From the NCBI GenBank assembly GCA_036426205.1, contig CM071569.1:787460-851459 (forward strand): a DNA stretch of 64,000 nt, given 5' to 3'. Made by a program: the position numbers and the translations under genes. Below the pieces are notes generated by a model, which was given only the letters and a program-made list of their open reading frames with translations, ran no database searches and was not told the origin of the DNA. The DNA is from Ascaphus truei (Eukaryota > Chordata > Amphibia > Anura > Ascaphidae). Shown here piece after piece: positions 23,742 to 35,377 of the stretch. Every line of letters begins with the position of its first letter. Position 1 is the stretch's first letter.

Positions 23742-25391
23742 GATAACATAGTTACATAGTTACATAGTAGATGAGGTTGAAAAAAGACGTAGGTCCATCA
23801 AGTTCAACCTATGCTAAATTTAGACAACAGATACTTTATCCTATATCTATACTTACTTATTGATCCAGAGGAAGGCAAACAAAAAACCCCATTAAGGGGG
23901 AAAATAAATTCCTTCCTGACTCCAAGAATTGGCAATCGGATTAATCCCTGGATCAACATCCTTCCCATGTATACTTATTTGGTATATCCCTGTATACCTT
24001 TCCCATCTAAAAAGATGTCCAACCTTTTTTTGAACAAATTTATTGTATCTGCCATCACAGTCCCCATGGGTAATGAATTCCACATTTTAACTGCCCTTAC
24101 GGTAAAGAACCCTTTCCTTTGTTGCTGGTGAAATCTCCTTTCCTCCAACATAAAAGGATGCCCCGAGTCCTTTGTACTGCCCTTGGGATGAATAGTTCAT
24201 TTGAAAGCTCCTTATACTGTCCCCGAATATATTTGTATATAGTTATCACATCCCCTCTTAGACGCCTCTTTTCTAATGTAAATAAATCTAACTTAGCTAG
24301 CCTAGCCTCATAAGATAGATTGTCCATCCCTTTTATTAATTTGGTGGCTCTTCTCTGCACTCTCTTTAGTCCCAGAATGTCTTTTCTAAGGAGTGGTGCC
24401 CAAATTTGTACTCCATACTCAAGGTGTGGTCTTACTAATGCTATGTAAAGGGGCATAATTATGTTTACTTCCCTTCCATCCATTGCCCGTTTTATGCAAG
24501 ATAAGATCTTGTTTGCCTTTGCAGCTACTGCATGACTTTGGGCACTATTGCTAAGTCTGCTGTTTACATGCACTGCTGCATCCTTCTCCATCAAGGATTC
24601 CCTCAATTTATCCCCATTTAATTTGTAAATCGCCAGTTTATTCTTGCATCCCAAATGCATAACCTTACATTTATCTGTATTAAACCTCATCTGCCATTTA
24701 CCTGCTCATGTTTCCAGTCTCTCCAAGTCCTTCTGGAGAGAAATTATATCCTGCTCTGATTCTACTACCTCATCAGCAAAGATGGAGACTTTGCTCTCGA
24801 AGCCAACCTCAAGGTCATTAATAAACAAGTTAAAAAGCAGGGGTCCCAGTACCAAGCCCTGAGGTACTGCACTCACGACTTTAGCCCAACCTGAAAAAGT
24901 TCAATTTTTAACAACCCTCTGTTGTCTATCCTTCAACCAGTTTTCAATCCAGGTGCATACATTATTACTGAGTCCAATTTGCTTTATTTTGTACACCAAC
25001 CTTTTGTGTGGAACCGTATCAAAAGTTTATCAAAATCTAAGTAGACCACATCAACTGCATTACCCTGGTCTAAATTCCTACTTACCAGCTCAAAGAAACA
25101 AATAAGGTTAGTTTGGCAAGATCTATCCTTCATAAATCCATGCTGACTATTACTAATAATTTTGTTTTCCATTAGGCATTCCAGAATATTATCCTGTATT
25201 AAACCTTCAAGTAGTTTCCTCACTATTGAAGTCAGGCATACAGGTCTGTAATTCCCCTGTTGTGATTTAGCTCCCTTTTTAAGTTTGGCACCACATCTGC
25301 TTTATGCCAATCTTGTGGTACTGAACCTGTGGAAATGTTGTCCTTGAATATTAAATATAATGGTTTGGCTATTACTGAGCTTAACACTGTT
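23742..25391 (-). mobile_element. CR1/L2-like LINE, 5' truncated
   Basis: A 1.65-kb minus-strand LINE ending at 23742-23775 in the short tandem tail ATAGTTACATAGTTAC. Its upstream part (25391 to about 25230) encodes reverse-transcriptase finger residues, the middle (24984-25223) includes NSQHGFMKDRSCQTNL and VYLDFDK, and the last part (24097-24690) the thumb region. Frames are broken by stops between these pieces. Its 5' end coincides with the border of the Gypsy LTR at 25394. Homologous 3' ends lie at 1-129 and 46112-46350. Confidence 0.88.
24097..24690 (-). pseudogene. LINE reverse transcriptase, C-terminal fragment
   Basis: A 197-codon open fragment starting MRFNTDKCKVMHLGCKNK and containing LVRPHLEYGVQIWAP and LKRVQRRATKLIKG, which are hallmarks of CR1/L2-clade reverse-transcriptase C-terminal domains. 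The upstream catalytic palm is only partly recognisable and separated by frame breaks, so this is a dead copy. The protein would have primed reverse transcription of the LINE RNA. Confidence 0.88.
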
Positions 25392-25393
25392 AT

Positions 25394-26182
25394 TGTCACG
25401 GTGTTCTGCCCGCAGATAAGACTAACCCCCAATACTGCGGTGGAAAGTGAGTAACCACGCACCCGCAGTAGTGAGAGCGTGCCCGGAGTGTGGATTGGTT
25501 GTGTGGACAAGGTCAGGGGTACCAGGGTAGGTAAAGTACTTGCCAGATCCGGGCGTAGAGAAGGTGCCGTAGTAAAGTCCGAAGCCAGAGGTCGAGGATA
25601 ACAGAGTTCCGGGAAGTGGAGGTCCAAGTGCCGAGTTCAAGGGATCCGAGAGGTAAGCGCGGTCGAGTGGAAGCCGGGGTCATAGAGCCAGAGAGGGGAG
25701 GAAGCCAAGCCAATTTGGTACCAAAGCTGAAACGGAGAGAGAGCTAGGCACAGTGAGGAACAGCACAAGGCAGACAAACTATGCAGAGCGGGGCTGGAGA
25801 GGAAACACGGGGGTTATAAAGTGAGGAGGACCAATGGGAGGAAGGGGCAGAGCAGAGGTGCGTCCAGGAGCCCTTTGTGATAGGGCAGGGGTTAATGGCC
25901 TGGTTTGTTGGCGGAGGATGGTGGGAGGAGCTGAGCCTGAGAGCGGAGATGGCCGGGGGAGCGGAGTTACCCGGCCGGTGCAGTGAATAAATTAAGTTGC
26001 GCGGCGCGCGCCCTGTAAGCGGAGCGACCATGAGTCCGGCGTCGGTGGCGTGCATGCAAGCCGTGGGGGGGGGGGGGCGGAGGAGCGGGCCGGGGCGCCA
26101 AGCAGGGACGGACGAGACCGCAGCCAGCGGTACAGGTAAGGAAGGGCAGCGCCGAGGGCGTCGTGTGCCCCGAGTCCTGACA
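25394..26182 (-). repeat. Gypsy 3' LTR (789 bp)
   Basis: Ends are TG...CA (plus strand TGTCACGG at 25394, CCTGACA ending 26182). The first 230 bases match 30472-30704 at about 90% or better. A poly-C tract (the purine tract on the coding strand) follows immediately at 26183. The integrase reading frame runs into this LTR and stops near 25967. Confidence 0.9.
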
Positions 26183-27514
26183 GTACCCCCCCCCTCGAGG
26201 ATCGGCCTCAGGACAATCCATCCAAGGCTTGTGGGGAAACTTGAGATGAAAGCGTCTAAGCAACATTGGAGCATGAATCTGATCCAATGGAACCCAGGTT
26301 TGTTCTTCCGGACCATACCCCTTCCAATGAATCAGGAACTGTAAACGACCTCTGGAAAAACGAGAATCCAGGATGGCTTGGACCTCGAGCTCAGTTTGTC
26401 CCTTTATGGAGACGGGTTTAGGTCTTGAGTCTTTGGACGGGAAGCGAGTGCTCTGGATGAAGGGTTTGAGCAAGGAAACATGGAAAGTCGTGGGAATTCT
26501 CATGGTCATAGGAAGTTGTAACCGGTAAGTGACTGGGTTAATGCGCTCGAGAACCTCGAAGGGTCCCAGGAATTTTGGGGACAGTTTCGGAGTAGGAGTC
26601 TTCAGGTGGATGTTTTTGGCAGAGAGCCACACCTTGCTCCCTGGCTTGTATTCAGGTGCCTCCTGACGATGCCGATCGGCTTGAAGTTTGTACCTCTGGG
26701 AAGCGTCAGCGAGTGCCGATTGAATCCTCCTCCAGGAGTGTTGAAGGGCGGATATCCGTGTATTGGCTGCTGGTACCCCTGAATGGCTACTGGAGATGGG
26801 AAGACGAGCAGGGTGGAAACCATAATTTGCAAAAAATGGAGATTCTTGGGTAGATTTATTCTTGTGTGAATTGATCGCGAATTCTGCCCAGGGTAATAAA
26901 TCCGTCCAATTGTCGAGGGCCTCAGATACAAAACATCTTAGATATTGTTCAAGATTTTGGTTCAACCTCTCAGTCTGCCCGTTGGTTTGAGGGTGGTAGC
27001 CGGATGAGAAGGAGAGGGTGATACCGAGTGCTTTAGAGAAGGAGCGCCAGAATTTGGAAATAAATTGAGAACCCCTGTCGGACATAATGGACGTGGGAAT
27101 ACCGTGGAGTCTAAAGATCTCTTTGGAGAAAATGTCCGCCAGAACTGGAGAAGAAAGAAGGGCCTTGAGCGGGATGAAGTGTGCCTGTTTCGTGAAGTGA
27201 TCCACGATGACGAGTATGGTGGTCATACCCTTGGAGAATGGGAGTGCAACAATGAAATCCATGGAGATGTGTATCCATGGACGTTCAGGGATGGGTAAAG
27301 GAAGCAGTAGACCTGGAGGTTTGTGCCGAGCGGTCTTATTTTGGGCGCAAGTCGAGCAGGCTCTGGTGAAGTCCTGAACCTCACTACTCATCTGGGGCCA
27401 CCAGAAAGTCCTACCAACAAGATCCAGGGTTTTCTTAAAACCGGGGTGACCAGCAGTCCTTGAGGAATGACCCCATTCCAGAATCTTCTGTCTGAATTGT
27501 GGCGGTGTGTACAA
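25967..27514 (-). pseudogene. Gypsy integrase with C-terminal chromodomain
   Basis: An open segment of 515 codons on the minus strand. Near the start is an H-x-H ... CSTCAQNK zinc-binding domain, then the catalytic core with the three acidic residues in DFIVALPF, IMSDRGSQF and NGQTERLNQNLEQY. The C-terminal part holds a chromodomain (FLIHWKGYGPEEQTWVP). This marks a chromovirus; the chromodomain is known to guide insertion toward particular chromatin. The frame is intact over integrase but separated from RNase H by a break at about 27.55-27.64 kb. The last 70 or so codons read through the purine tract into the LTR. Confidence 0.92.
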
Positions 27515-27640
27515 AGTACCCTCTGGAACCTCTACGCCTCTGGGAATCTGAGTTTGAGCTTTGATGATTTCGTCCAGAATATCAAATGAATTAGCCGAAA
27601 TGATAAATTTGGCAGGCAGAATGGTTTCAGGGATTTCTTC

Positions 27641-28558
27641 CTACCTCTTCTCTGGGGAGAATTGCCGAGACAATGCATCGGCCTTAACATTCTTGGTCCC
27701 AGGTATATAGGATAGAACATAATTGAACCTCGAGAAGAATAGTGCCCACCGGGCCTGTCGCGACCCCAAACGGCGAGCTCCTTCAATATATAACAAGTTT
27801 TTATGGTCCGTATGGATGGAAATGAGCACCCTAGTACCCTCAAGAAGGTGTCTCCATTCTAGAAGGGCCGTCTTGATGGCCAAAGGCTCTCTGTTACTGA
27901 CATCATAGTTTCTCTCGGCCAGAGAAATTTTTTTTGAAAAGAAACCGCAAGGATGCAATTTATCTTGAGGTCCTGCTCTTTGGGAGAGTACTGCACCGGA
28001 TCCTGACTCCGAAGCATCCACCTCGAGTATAAAGGGGAGAGAAGTGTCCAGATGGCGAAGGATAGGTGCGGAAACGAAGGTGCGTTTGAGGGTCTCAAAA
28101 GCAGTGGAAGCCTCAGGCGGCCAAGTGGAGGGGTCGGCTCCTTTTTTTGTGAGATCAGTGATGGGGGCCACAATGGAGGAAAAATCCTGAATGAACTTTC
28201 TGTAATAATTGGCGAATCCGAGGAAGCGTTGAATGGCCTTCAATGTACTGGGCTGGGGCCAATCCAGTATGGCCTTTAGTTTCTCTGGATCCATGCTGAA
28301 GCCTTTGTCAGAGATAATGTAAGCAAGGAAGGCTGTGGACCTTTGGTGGAAAAGACATTTCTCAAGTTTGGCATAGAGATGATTGAGACAAAGGCGGGTA
28401 AGCATGAGCCTAGTGTGTATTACATGTTCTTGAAGGGTCATGGAAAAGATCAGTATGTCGTCCAAGTAGATGATGACAAAAACATTAAGTTCGTCCCGGA
28501 AGACCTCGTTCATAAACTCCTGGAAGACAGCTGGAGCATTGCAAAGGCCGAAGGGCAT
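27641..28558 (-). pseudogene. Gypsy reverse transcriptase (palm/thumb) and RNase H
   Basis: A 305-codon open segment beginning [17 protein letters not shown]. It carries the catalytic YLDD box within [11 protein letters not shown], the connection [16 protein letters not shown], and RNase H with the residues [14 protein letters not shown] and HTDHKNLLY, ending KADALSRQ. It should be continuous with the segment at 28726-29520, but about 170 bases between them contain frame breaks. Confidence 0.92.
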
Positions 28559-28725
28559 AACCAGGTACTCATAGTGCCCGCTGTGGGTGTTAAATGCGGT
28601 CTTCCACTCGTCCCCCTCACGAATGCGGATGAGGTTGTACGCCCCTCAGATCAAGCTTGGAAAAGATGGTGGATCCTTGTAGTCTGTGAAACAACTCAGA
28701 GATAAGTGGGAGCGGGTATCGATTT

Positions 28726-29520
28726 TTAACTAATGCGTTTAAGACCTCTGTAATCAATACATGGTCTAAGCGTGCCGTCCTTCTTTTTCACGAAGAAGAA
28801 CCCCGCGCCGGCGGGGGAGGTAGAGTGCCGTATAAAACCTTTCTGGAGATTCTCCTGAATGTAGTCCGCCATGGCGGTGGTCTCAGGAACGGACAGGGGA
28901 TAAGTCTTGGATTTGGGCAAGATCGCTCCAGGAACCAGCTCGATTGGGCAGTCGTATGGGCGATGCAGGGGTAAGAGATCAGAGTAGGTCTTGCTGAAAA
29001 CATCCCGGAAATCCGTGTATGCCTCCAGAAGAGGAGGAGGTATTTCCAAGCCGGGAAGAAGGGTAGCGGGAGTGCCTTGTTCCGGGGGAGCTTGCCACTG
29101 AATAGGAACCCTGTCTGTCCAATCGATGCGCGGGTTGGTCTTCTGGAGCCAGGGCAGGCCAAGGATCACTTGGACCAAGAGGGAGTGGAAAACATCGAAC
29201 GAGAGGCGTTCGCTATGGCCGTCCTTCATGGACGAGGTAAGTAGAGGGGTCTCCAGCGAGATGAATGCCGGCTGTAGAGTGCGTCCGTCCATGGCCTCCA
29301 AACCTATGGGTGACTTCTTCTGGATCAGGGGGATGTTATTCAAGGTGGCGAACCTCTGGTCAATGAAATTCCCTCCAGATCCCGAGTCGAGGAAGGCCGA
29401 GGTGGAAACCAGGAAATAAGTACCCTCCAGGGTAATCGGTAACATAATCCTTTTAGGGAATTCTTCCCTGGAAAGGGGGCGAGAAGTGATCATACCCAGG
29501 GAGAGCCCCACGTTACTCAC
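28726..29520 (-). pseudogene. Gypsy aspartic protease and N-terminal reverse transcriptase
   Basis: A 264-codon segment. [15 protein letters not shown] is the retropepsin-type active site (D-S-G), followed by [15 protein letters not shown]. The RT fingers follow with [18 protein letters not shown]. The frame stops right after this motif, where the family continues into the palm domain. It overlaps by a few bases the end of the frame carrying the gag zinc knuckle. Confidence 0.9.
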
Positions 29521-30438
29521 TGGGTATCTTCGTTTCCCGGCCTCAGCGGACTAGCGCGTACCCGATGCTCTGGGGATCCACAGTAGAAGCAGAGGCCCCC
29601 ATTCCTCCGATGAATCCTCTCCGCACCCCGAAGTTGTTGACTGCCAATCTGCATTGGTTCGGAAGTGTCAGGAGGTGGTAGGATAGCCGGAGGATTCCTG
29701 AAAGACATGGGAGGAACCGGGAAGGATAAAGGAGTAACTAACCGGGGATGCTGGCGTTTGTGTCGTCTGTTGCAGGCGCTGGTCAACCCGTATGCAAAGA
29801 GAAATCAACTCCTCCAGGGACTCTGGTCGAGGTTGAGTCGCGAGTTCATCCTTCACAGGCTCGGACAACCCCTGCCAGAACACAGCAATCAGAGCCTCCT
29901 CATTCCACTGGATCTCCGCCGCGATGGTCCAAAATTCTAAAGCGTATTTCGCTACGGACCTACGACCCTGGGCCAGGTACATGAGAACAGAAGCTGCAGA
30001 ATCCGAGCGAGACGGAGTGTCGAACACCTGTTGGAACTCCCTCTTGAAGCAGGGGTAATCCGTGGTAAGCTCAGGCCGTACGTCCCAGATGGGGGAGGCC
30101 CAGGCCAGGGCGCTTCCTGTCAAAAGAGAAAAAATATAGCCCACCTTGGAGCGATCAGAGGTGAAGTGACTAGGGGTCTGTTCAAATTGGATCTCACACT
30201 GGGTCAGGAACCCACGACAAGCCTGGGGGTCTCCGGAATATGACTTGGGTGCAGGAATTTTAGGTTCCGAGGCGGTAGCCCCTTCACGAATGGGCGAGGT
30301 GAGGCGCGGAGTACGTGGTACTCTGGTGGGTATCTCCTGGAGTGTAAGGTTTGAGAGTTGCTGCGTGAGGGTGGCTTCTTGGTCTCCAAGAGTCTGACAA
30401 TGTTGTGCCAGTGCCGTCAGTATTTGGTTCATGTCCAA
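29517..30438 (-). pseudogene. Gypsy gag (capsid and defective zinc knuckle)
   Basis: The capsid part (30438 to 29668) reads from MDMNQILTALAQHCQTL and includes YIFSLLTGSALAWASPIWD, typical of vertebrate chromovirus capsid. A frame shift near 29.7 kb separates it from the nucleocapsid, where the zinc knuckle [19 protein letters not shown] has serine in place of the last cysteine. So the gag is broken twice: by frame and by a lost zinc ligand. Confidence 0.88.
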
Positions 30439-30471
30439 GTGGGGGGTCTACGTCGGTTGGGCTCTGCATAA

Positions 30472-30704
30472 TGTCACGCTGTTCTGCCCGCAGACCAGGC
30501 TAACCCCCAATATTGAGGTGGAAAGTGAGTAACCACGCACCCGCAGTTGTGAGAGCGTGCCTGGAGTGTGGATTGGTTGTGTGGACAAGGTCAAGGGTAC
30601 CAGGGTAGGTAAAGTACTTGCCAGATCCGGGTGTAGAGAAGGTGCCATAGTAAGGTCCGAATCCAGAGGTCGAGGATAACAGAGTTCCGGGAAGTGGAGG
30701 TCCA
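30472..30704 (-). repeat. Gypsy 5' LTR, inner part only
   Basis: Starts TGTCACGCTGTTCTGCCCGC and follows the 25394 LTR to AGTGGAGGTCCAA, where similarity stops abruptly and a TGTGTGCAGTGAGAG minisatellite begins. About 550 bases of the LTR are absent. Confidence 0.9.
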
Positions 30705-30705
30705 A

Positions 30706-30925
30706 TGTGTGCAGTGAGTGCTGGGAGTGTGTGCAGTGTGCTGTGAGCAGTGAGTGTGTGCAGTGAGAGTGTGTGCAGTGAGAGTGTGTGCAGTGAGTAG
30801 AGTGAGAGTGTGTGCAGTGAGTAGAGTGAGAGTGTGTGCAGTGAGTAGAGTGAGAGTGTGTGCAGTGAGTAGAGTGAGAGTGTGTGCAGTGTGTGCAGTG
30901 TGTGCAGTGTGTGCAGTGTGTGCAG
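30706..30925. repeat. TGTGTGCAGTGAGAG minisatellite
   Basis: Units of TGTGTGCAGTGAGAG (about 15 bp), with a longer variant that inserts TAGAGTGAG, ending in (TGTGTGCAG)n. The reverse complement of this unit forms the array at 39510-39706 inside a Penelope-like element. Confidence 0.93.
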
Positions 30926-31031
30926 ATCGGGCTACTCAACTTCACCAACATAGAACCCCATACTCATTCTACAAAACAAAAAACCACAGAAAACCCCCAC
31001 GTTAAATGAATGGACAAGAGTAGATGACATA

Positions 31032-32418
31032 ACCGCATTGTATCAGGCCACAACACAATGTCCTTTTGAAATCCCCACAACTACAGAACCCATCAAGTTT
31101 TTGCTACACCGATACAGACATCGGACACAACCGATAGACCATCAGTGTCCTTTTCAAACCGACAAAAATAATATCATAGACTCTGACTGGTTACTTTATA
31201 TAAGCCTATATGACGAGACAGACGTGACGATCAGTCTTAGACCAACCCCTCGTCAACTAATTCCAGGTAACAAACACACAGGCAAAAACGAGACAATACA
31301 GACAGGGGGTAAGAAAAGCCCGGGAGGCTACCGGTACCCGAAACAAGAGAACCTAAATATTTTAATTCACACAAAGAATGAGTCATCAACATTTCCTTGA
31401 CACCATAAACTGACGACACCCCAACAGACTTTACTTTTGACAAACGTCTTAATTTTGGCCCCTCAAAAGATTTTGATTATTTCCACAATTATTGATCTTC
31501 AAAAATGCACAGAATGTTGCCTCTTAAATTGTTTTTCAAAGACAGAAAAACATCTTTAATCGGGTGTTGTGTTAATGGTTTGCTTATGTGATATAATACT
31601 CAATCCAAATGTTTGCTCATATTCGGTGAAATTGTCTTCATTTAATATTGAGAAGTCTTTATCAAGAGGGCTGTACTGATAATTCCTATACTACTGTTTC
31701 CCCCCTCATTTTTTTGGTCATACAGATTCTGAGTTAAAAGAAAGTCATTATTTTATTATTTCATATCCACCAATAGCTCCAAGTTTCCCTGCATATCCAC
31801 CTTTGAGAGGTTGTGTAGACAGGACCATTAGATTCTGGCGGAATGCTTTTCCTTTTCATCACTCCCCCACATTGATATCTTACTAGACAACCAGAGACTG
31901 ACCAATGCCCATTAAGAACAGATATACCAATTTACTATAACAAATGCGGAAATGGAGGAGCGATTTGTGTACAGTCGTCCTGAAATACAACAAGAAGCTT
32001 TAAGATTATTGAGCGTACTAATTTTACTTAAATTGAAGACAGACCCCCACGAGACTTCTTTTTGGATAATTGGCAGACCCTATTGGAACTGGGGATGTAC
32101 TATTAAGTTTTTGAGTGTTAGGAACGACAGTTTTTTGAACTGTGACCATCCTGTCATTCTTTCACCATCTCCCAAAGATCCATAAATCTCTTGAGAGCCA
32201 CCTGGGCAAGCCATCGTCTCATTATTGGGACTCTTTGGGAATTGTGTTTTCCTCCCCGATATGTAACAGATTTCTCTTTCTTAGCCATTAGTGCCTACCT
32301 TGCCTCATATATTCGCGATAAAAACCACAGCACTCTTACTCGCATTGGAGGGTGTTACCTGGAAGGATGGTTTTAGAGATGGTCCTATGGATGTTATGTC
32401 TCTTTACACGATTATATG
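31032..32418 (+). pseudogene. Penelope-like element, N-terminal part, decayed (copy 1)
   Basis: Fragments in several frames resemble the N-terminal half of Penelope-like elements: around 31440-31560 a stretch with LNFGPSKDFDYF and LKLFFKDRK, then at 31945-32380 a degenerate version of the sequence at 38960-39400 (QEALRLLS, LNCDHPVIL, ALEGVTWKDGF). Many stops and single-base gaps. It ends abruptly where the BEL/Pao 5' LTR starts at 32424. Confidence 0.7.
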
Positions 32419-32423
32419 AACCC

Positions 32424-32995
32424 TGTCCGTGGAACTAGATTCCCACTTTCTCTGTCTCCCTTTGCAGCTCAGCGGGATTCATATCTCCCCAGTTCAGCTG
32501 CTGTTATTTTCCCTGTCCCAGACATCTAGCGTGCAATGTGAAAAGGCAACATTATTGTTACATGTTTGTTTACACAAGCCCTAGTCAGTGTTGGTTGCCT
32601 GCAATCTCCTATTCTCTAGCTGAGAGTGGCCTATTCCTACCTACCCCCCCCCCTGTACCTTGCTGAAACAGTTATATCATCACTTCACTTCTAGTGTGAC
32701 CCTTGCCCCTCACTTCCTTTTCCACCCCTGGACTCTTGAGTAGAGTGCCGCCTGCTATTTACCCCAGCAAGGCCTTTCTGTTTTTATACACTACACTTAT
32801 CTTTGATACACTGCACTTCAGACAGAGAAGCACACTCTCTACCCACACACATCTGGCAAGTCACCTTCTTCCTGTGATTTTCCCTCAATAAACATAGAAG
32901 ACAAAGGGACTTGTTGTGCTTTGGAAGAGGAAAGGCATAAGTTAAGCTAACTGGAATTATTCATAACATCATTCGTGCACCCTGGTTTCCAGGAA
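32424..32995 (+). repeat. BEL/Pao 5' LTR
   Basis: Starts TGTCCGTGGAACTAGATTCC and ends ...CCTGGTTTCCAGGA; the two ends are near-complementary, as is usual for LTR termini. It matches 38433-38948 along its whole length with many small indels, including the blocks CAGCAAGGCCTTTCTGTTTT and GTTAAGCTAACTGGAATTAT. A likely poly(A) signal AATAAA lies near 32887. Confidence 0.88.
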
Positions 32996-35377
32996 AGTAC
33001 TGCGGCGCCCCAAGTTTATTCGAAGCATTTGCCCGTTCTTGGCCCGCAGTATCCTGGCGCGACGCCGGAGGTGACGGGCGCGCGCCGAAGCAGCGGCGGA
33101 AGAGCGCCCCCTCCGCGATCAGGGGCGCTCTCCCATACCGCTGCCGGGTCCCGCCGTGTCCCCCGGAACCCCCTGTCCCGCCTTCCCCGACGTCGCGTGA
33201 CACCAGGCTCCCTCGGGGAGCCCTGGACGCGCGCAGGCTGGGCGCTGGCAACCCGATGACGTGAACCCGCGCATCGTTGATGCGCGGGCACGCTGATGGA
33301 GTGCGGCTTCCAAGCCGGGACATTTCCCGGGCTTGCGGAATGAGCCGCACTCGGATAACTGTGGTCGGCATGTGTAAAAACAGAGAGACCGTGTGTTGGG
33401 GAAATCATGCACAGTAGCTGCAGTGGTCACAGCTTCTGAAACAGGTACTCAGGACTAGCAAACTGCTTACACTGCTATCGACAGTCATCTACCTCTACAC
33501 AGCAAATAAGCAGCAGTCTCTCTCACCACCACCCCAGTCAACAAGCATCTGCTCCCACATGCTACACAGAGCCATCACCTCTATACAGCAAACTACTGCG
33601 CTTTATGCAAAGACAAGCAAGCAATTTACACACCACACAGGAGCTGCTACTAATAGCTTTAATGCTACACAGAGGCAGTCCCTACAGACACAAGCCTTAC
33701 AAACAGCAAGCATTTACAACTGCACACAGCCGGCAACCAACACTCAGCAGCATCAGCGCTGCAGTCAGCAGTGCATCCAACACGAACTTTGATTGCCTTT
33801 TTCTGTTCGAGTTTCACCCCTCTGCACCCTCCAAGTGAGGGAGCTACCATCTCCACCTACCCCTGCGCACGTCCCCACAGTCTAGCGCCATCAGGGCCAC
33901 GCTCCCGGACAACCCGCCAGGACACGTCTCAGAGCCACCGGTACCCTGTGAGTGCAGCCACCCCTACGCTGAATGCTGCAGTAACCCGCTTGGCATCATC
34001 TGAGACAGTCGCCCATCGCTGCGCAGGTAACAGACATCACGCCACAACTCACTGGCTACAAGGCCCTCACACCCTACAATCATGCAGAACTCAGCCTCAC
34101 CAGATATCACGCAGAAAGCGATCACTCAGACAGAGACCGCCCCGCGCACTGTAAAAGGCGTCAGGCAGTACGCAAGCCATAACGGACAGTCACACTGACA
34201 CCAAGGCCCACGCAGAAAATATGAGAATGAACATGAAGCGCACCGCGCTAAACTAGAGTTTGTGCCTGGTAACAACCATACTGGGAATACGCAATTTTAC
34301 ACTAAGCGTTGGCACTATGCGCAACAGCTCGAGCAGCAGAATAACGCAATTAAACGGACTACTCACAATCGTGTTTCAAGACTGTCCAAGCATACTTACT
34401 TACCTGACCAGAGCCAACACCAGCGAAAGCCTGCAAGAAGAGACTTACAGAGCACATTGACCTGGCACGAGACAGCCGCGTGCGTATCACTATCACGGAG
34501 GCTGAGAGTAGAGAAAAGATCTTTTGCTAGACACACCGCATCACAGCGCTCCAGCACATCCAGGCATTCCTCAAGTCACAGCAAGATCACGCAATCTAAA
34601 CGCATCCAGCTCAAGCACAAATGCTTCCAAGGCGTGAGTCCACCGCAGGGCCGCACGTGCGGGCCGAATATAGTCGCGGAGATCAGCCTAAGAGCAGAAA
34701 GAGCCGCATAGAAGGAGGACGACAGGCGCCGCTAATGCTGCTCCGCCGCTCACTTGCCGCAGCCACTACGCTTAGGAAATCCGAATTTGAATGCTGACCA
34801 TAGTGCAACTAATCAAGAGAAGGAAGCCGCCGCCCCGCCATATGCCCCAACCGAAGTCTTATAATCATCTGCGAGACAGACACAGCGGGGAGCACCGTAC
34901 AGACGGATAGCCTCAGGATCCAATCCAACGTACTGAAGACTACGTAAGGAGCCTCTTCAGTGTAAACACCAGCGCACCATCCAACAACGACGGAGCGACT
35001 TCACCAACAAACCGAAGACTTGCTAGTCCCACGTGGAGAAACGCTGTTTCTTTAAGGGTGCCGCTACCCTGGGCCGGCCACAGCCGCAACAGTTGGATCC
35101 ACACTCCAGCGCACACACGATGGCACTACAACAGCTCACATCCAGGCACACACCCACGAACCACAGCCCCCTAACACGCCCCTCCCACAGCCGCTTCATC
35201 ACCTCCATTCCAGATGGACCGCGCTCCCTCCTTGACCCTGTCCCAGCCAGCTACCTCATAACGTGACCACTCGCCGATGTCTCAGTCCTGACAGACGGCC
35301 AAGTACATGATCCGGCGTGACCGGTGGCGAAACGGACTTACCAACTTCGACAACCGTCCCGAGAAAACTAACCCCGT
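32996..35377 (+). other. BEL/Pao leader region, non-coding
   Basis: CpG-rich at 33000-33330, with an inverted repeat GAGTGCGGCT ... AGCCGCACTC (about 33298-33352), then CA-rich sequence without domains. Open frames in 33559-34711 have no recognisable homology. It lies between the 5' LTR and gag. Confidence 0.5.

Larger units (their letters stand above)
25394..30704 (-). mobile_element. Ty3/Gypsy chromovirus, minus strand, decayed
   Basis: A complete layout on the minus strand: partial 5' LTR (30472-30704), gag with zinc knuckle, protease, reverse transcriptase, RNase H, integrase with chromodomain, purine tract (26183-26196 on the plus strand as GTACCCCCCCCC) and a full 3' LTR (25394-26182). 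Frames are broken at about 29.7, 28.7-28.6 and 27.6 kb. It abuts a CR1-like LINE at 25391, and a minisatellite replaces the outer part of the 5' LTR at 30705. Confidence 0.92.

Noticed and set aside
28343..28705. A 120-residue plus-strand frame
   Set aside because: Antisense shadow of the Gypsy reverse transcriptase, which is clearly coded on the minus strand.
33559..34711. Open frames rich in Thr, Gln and His ahead of the BEL/Pao gag
   Set aside because: Low-complexity leader sequence with no homology to gag or envelope that I can see.
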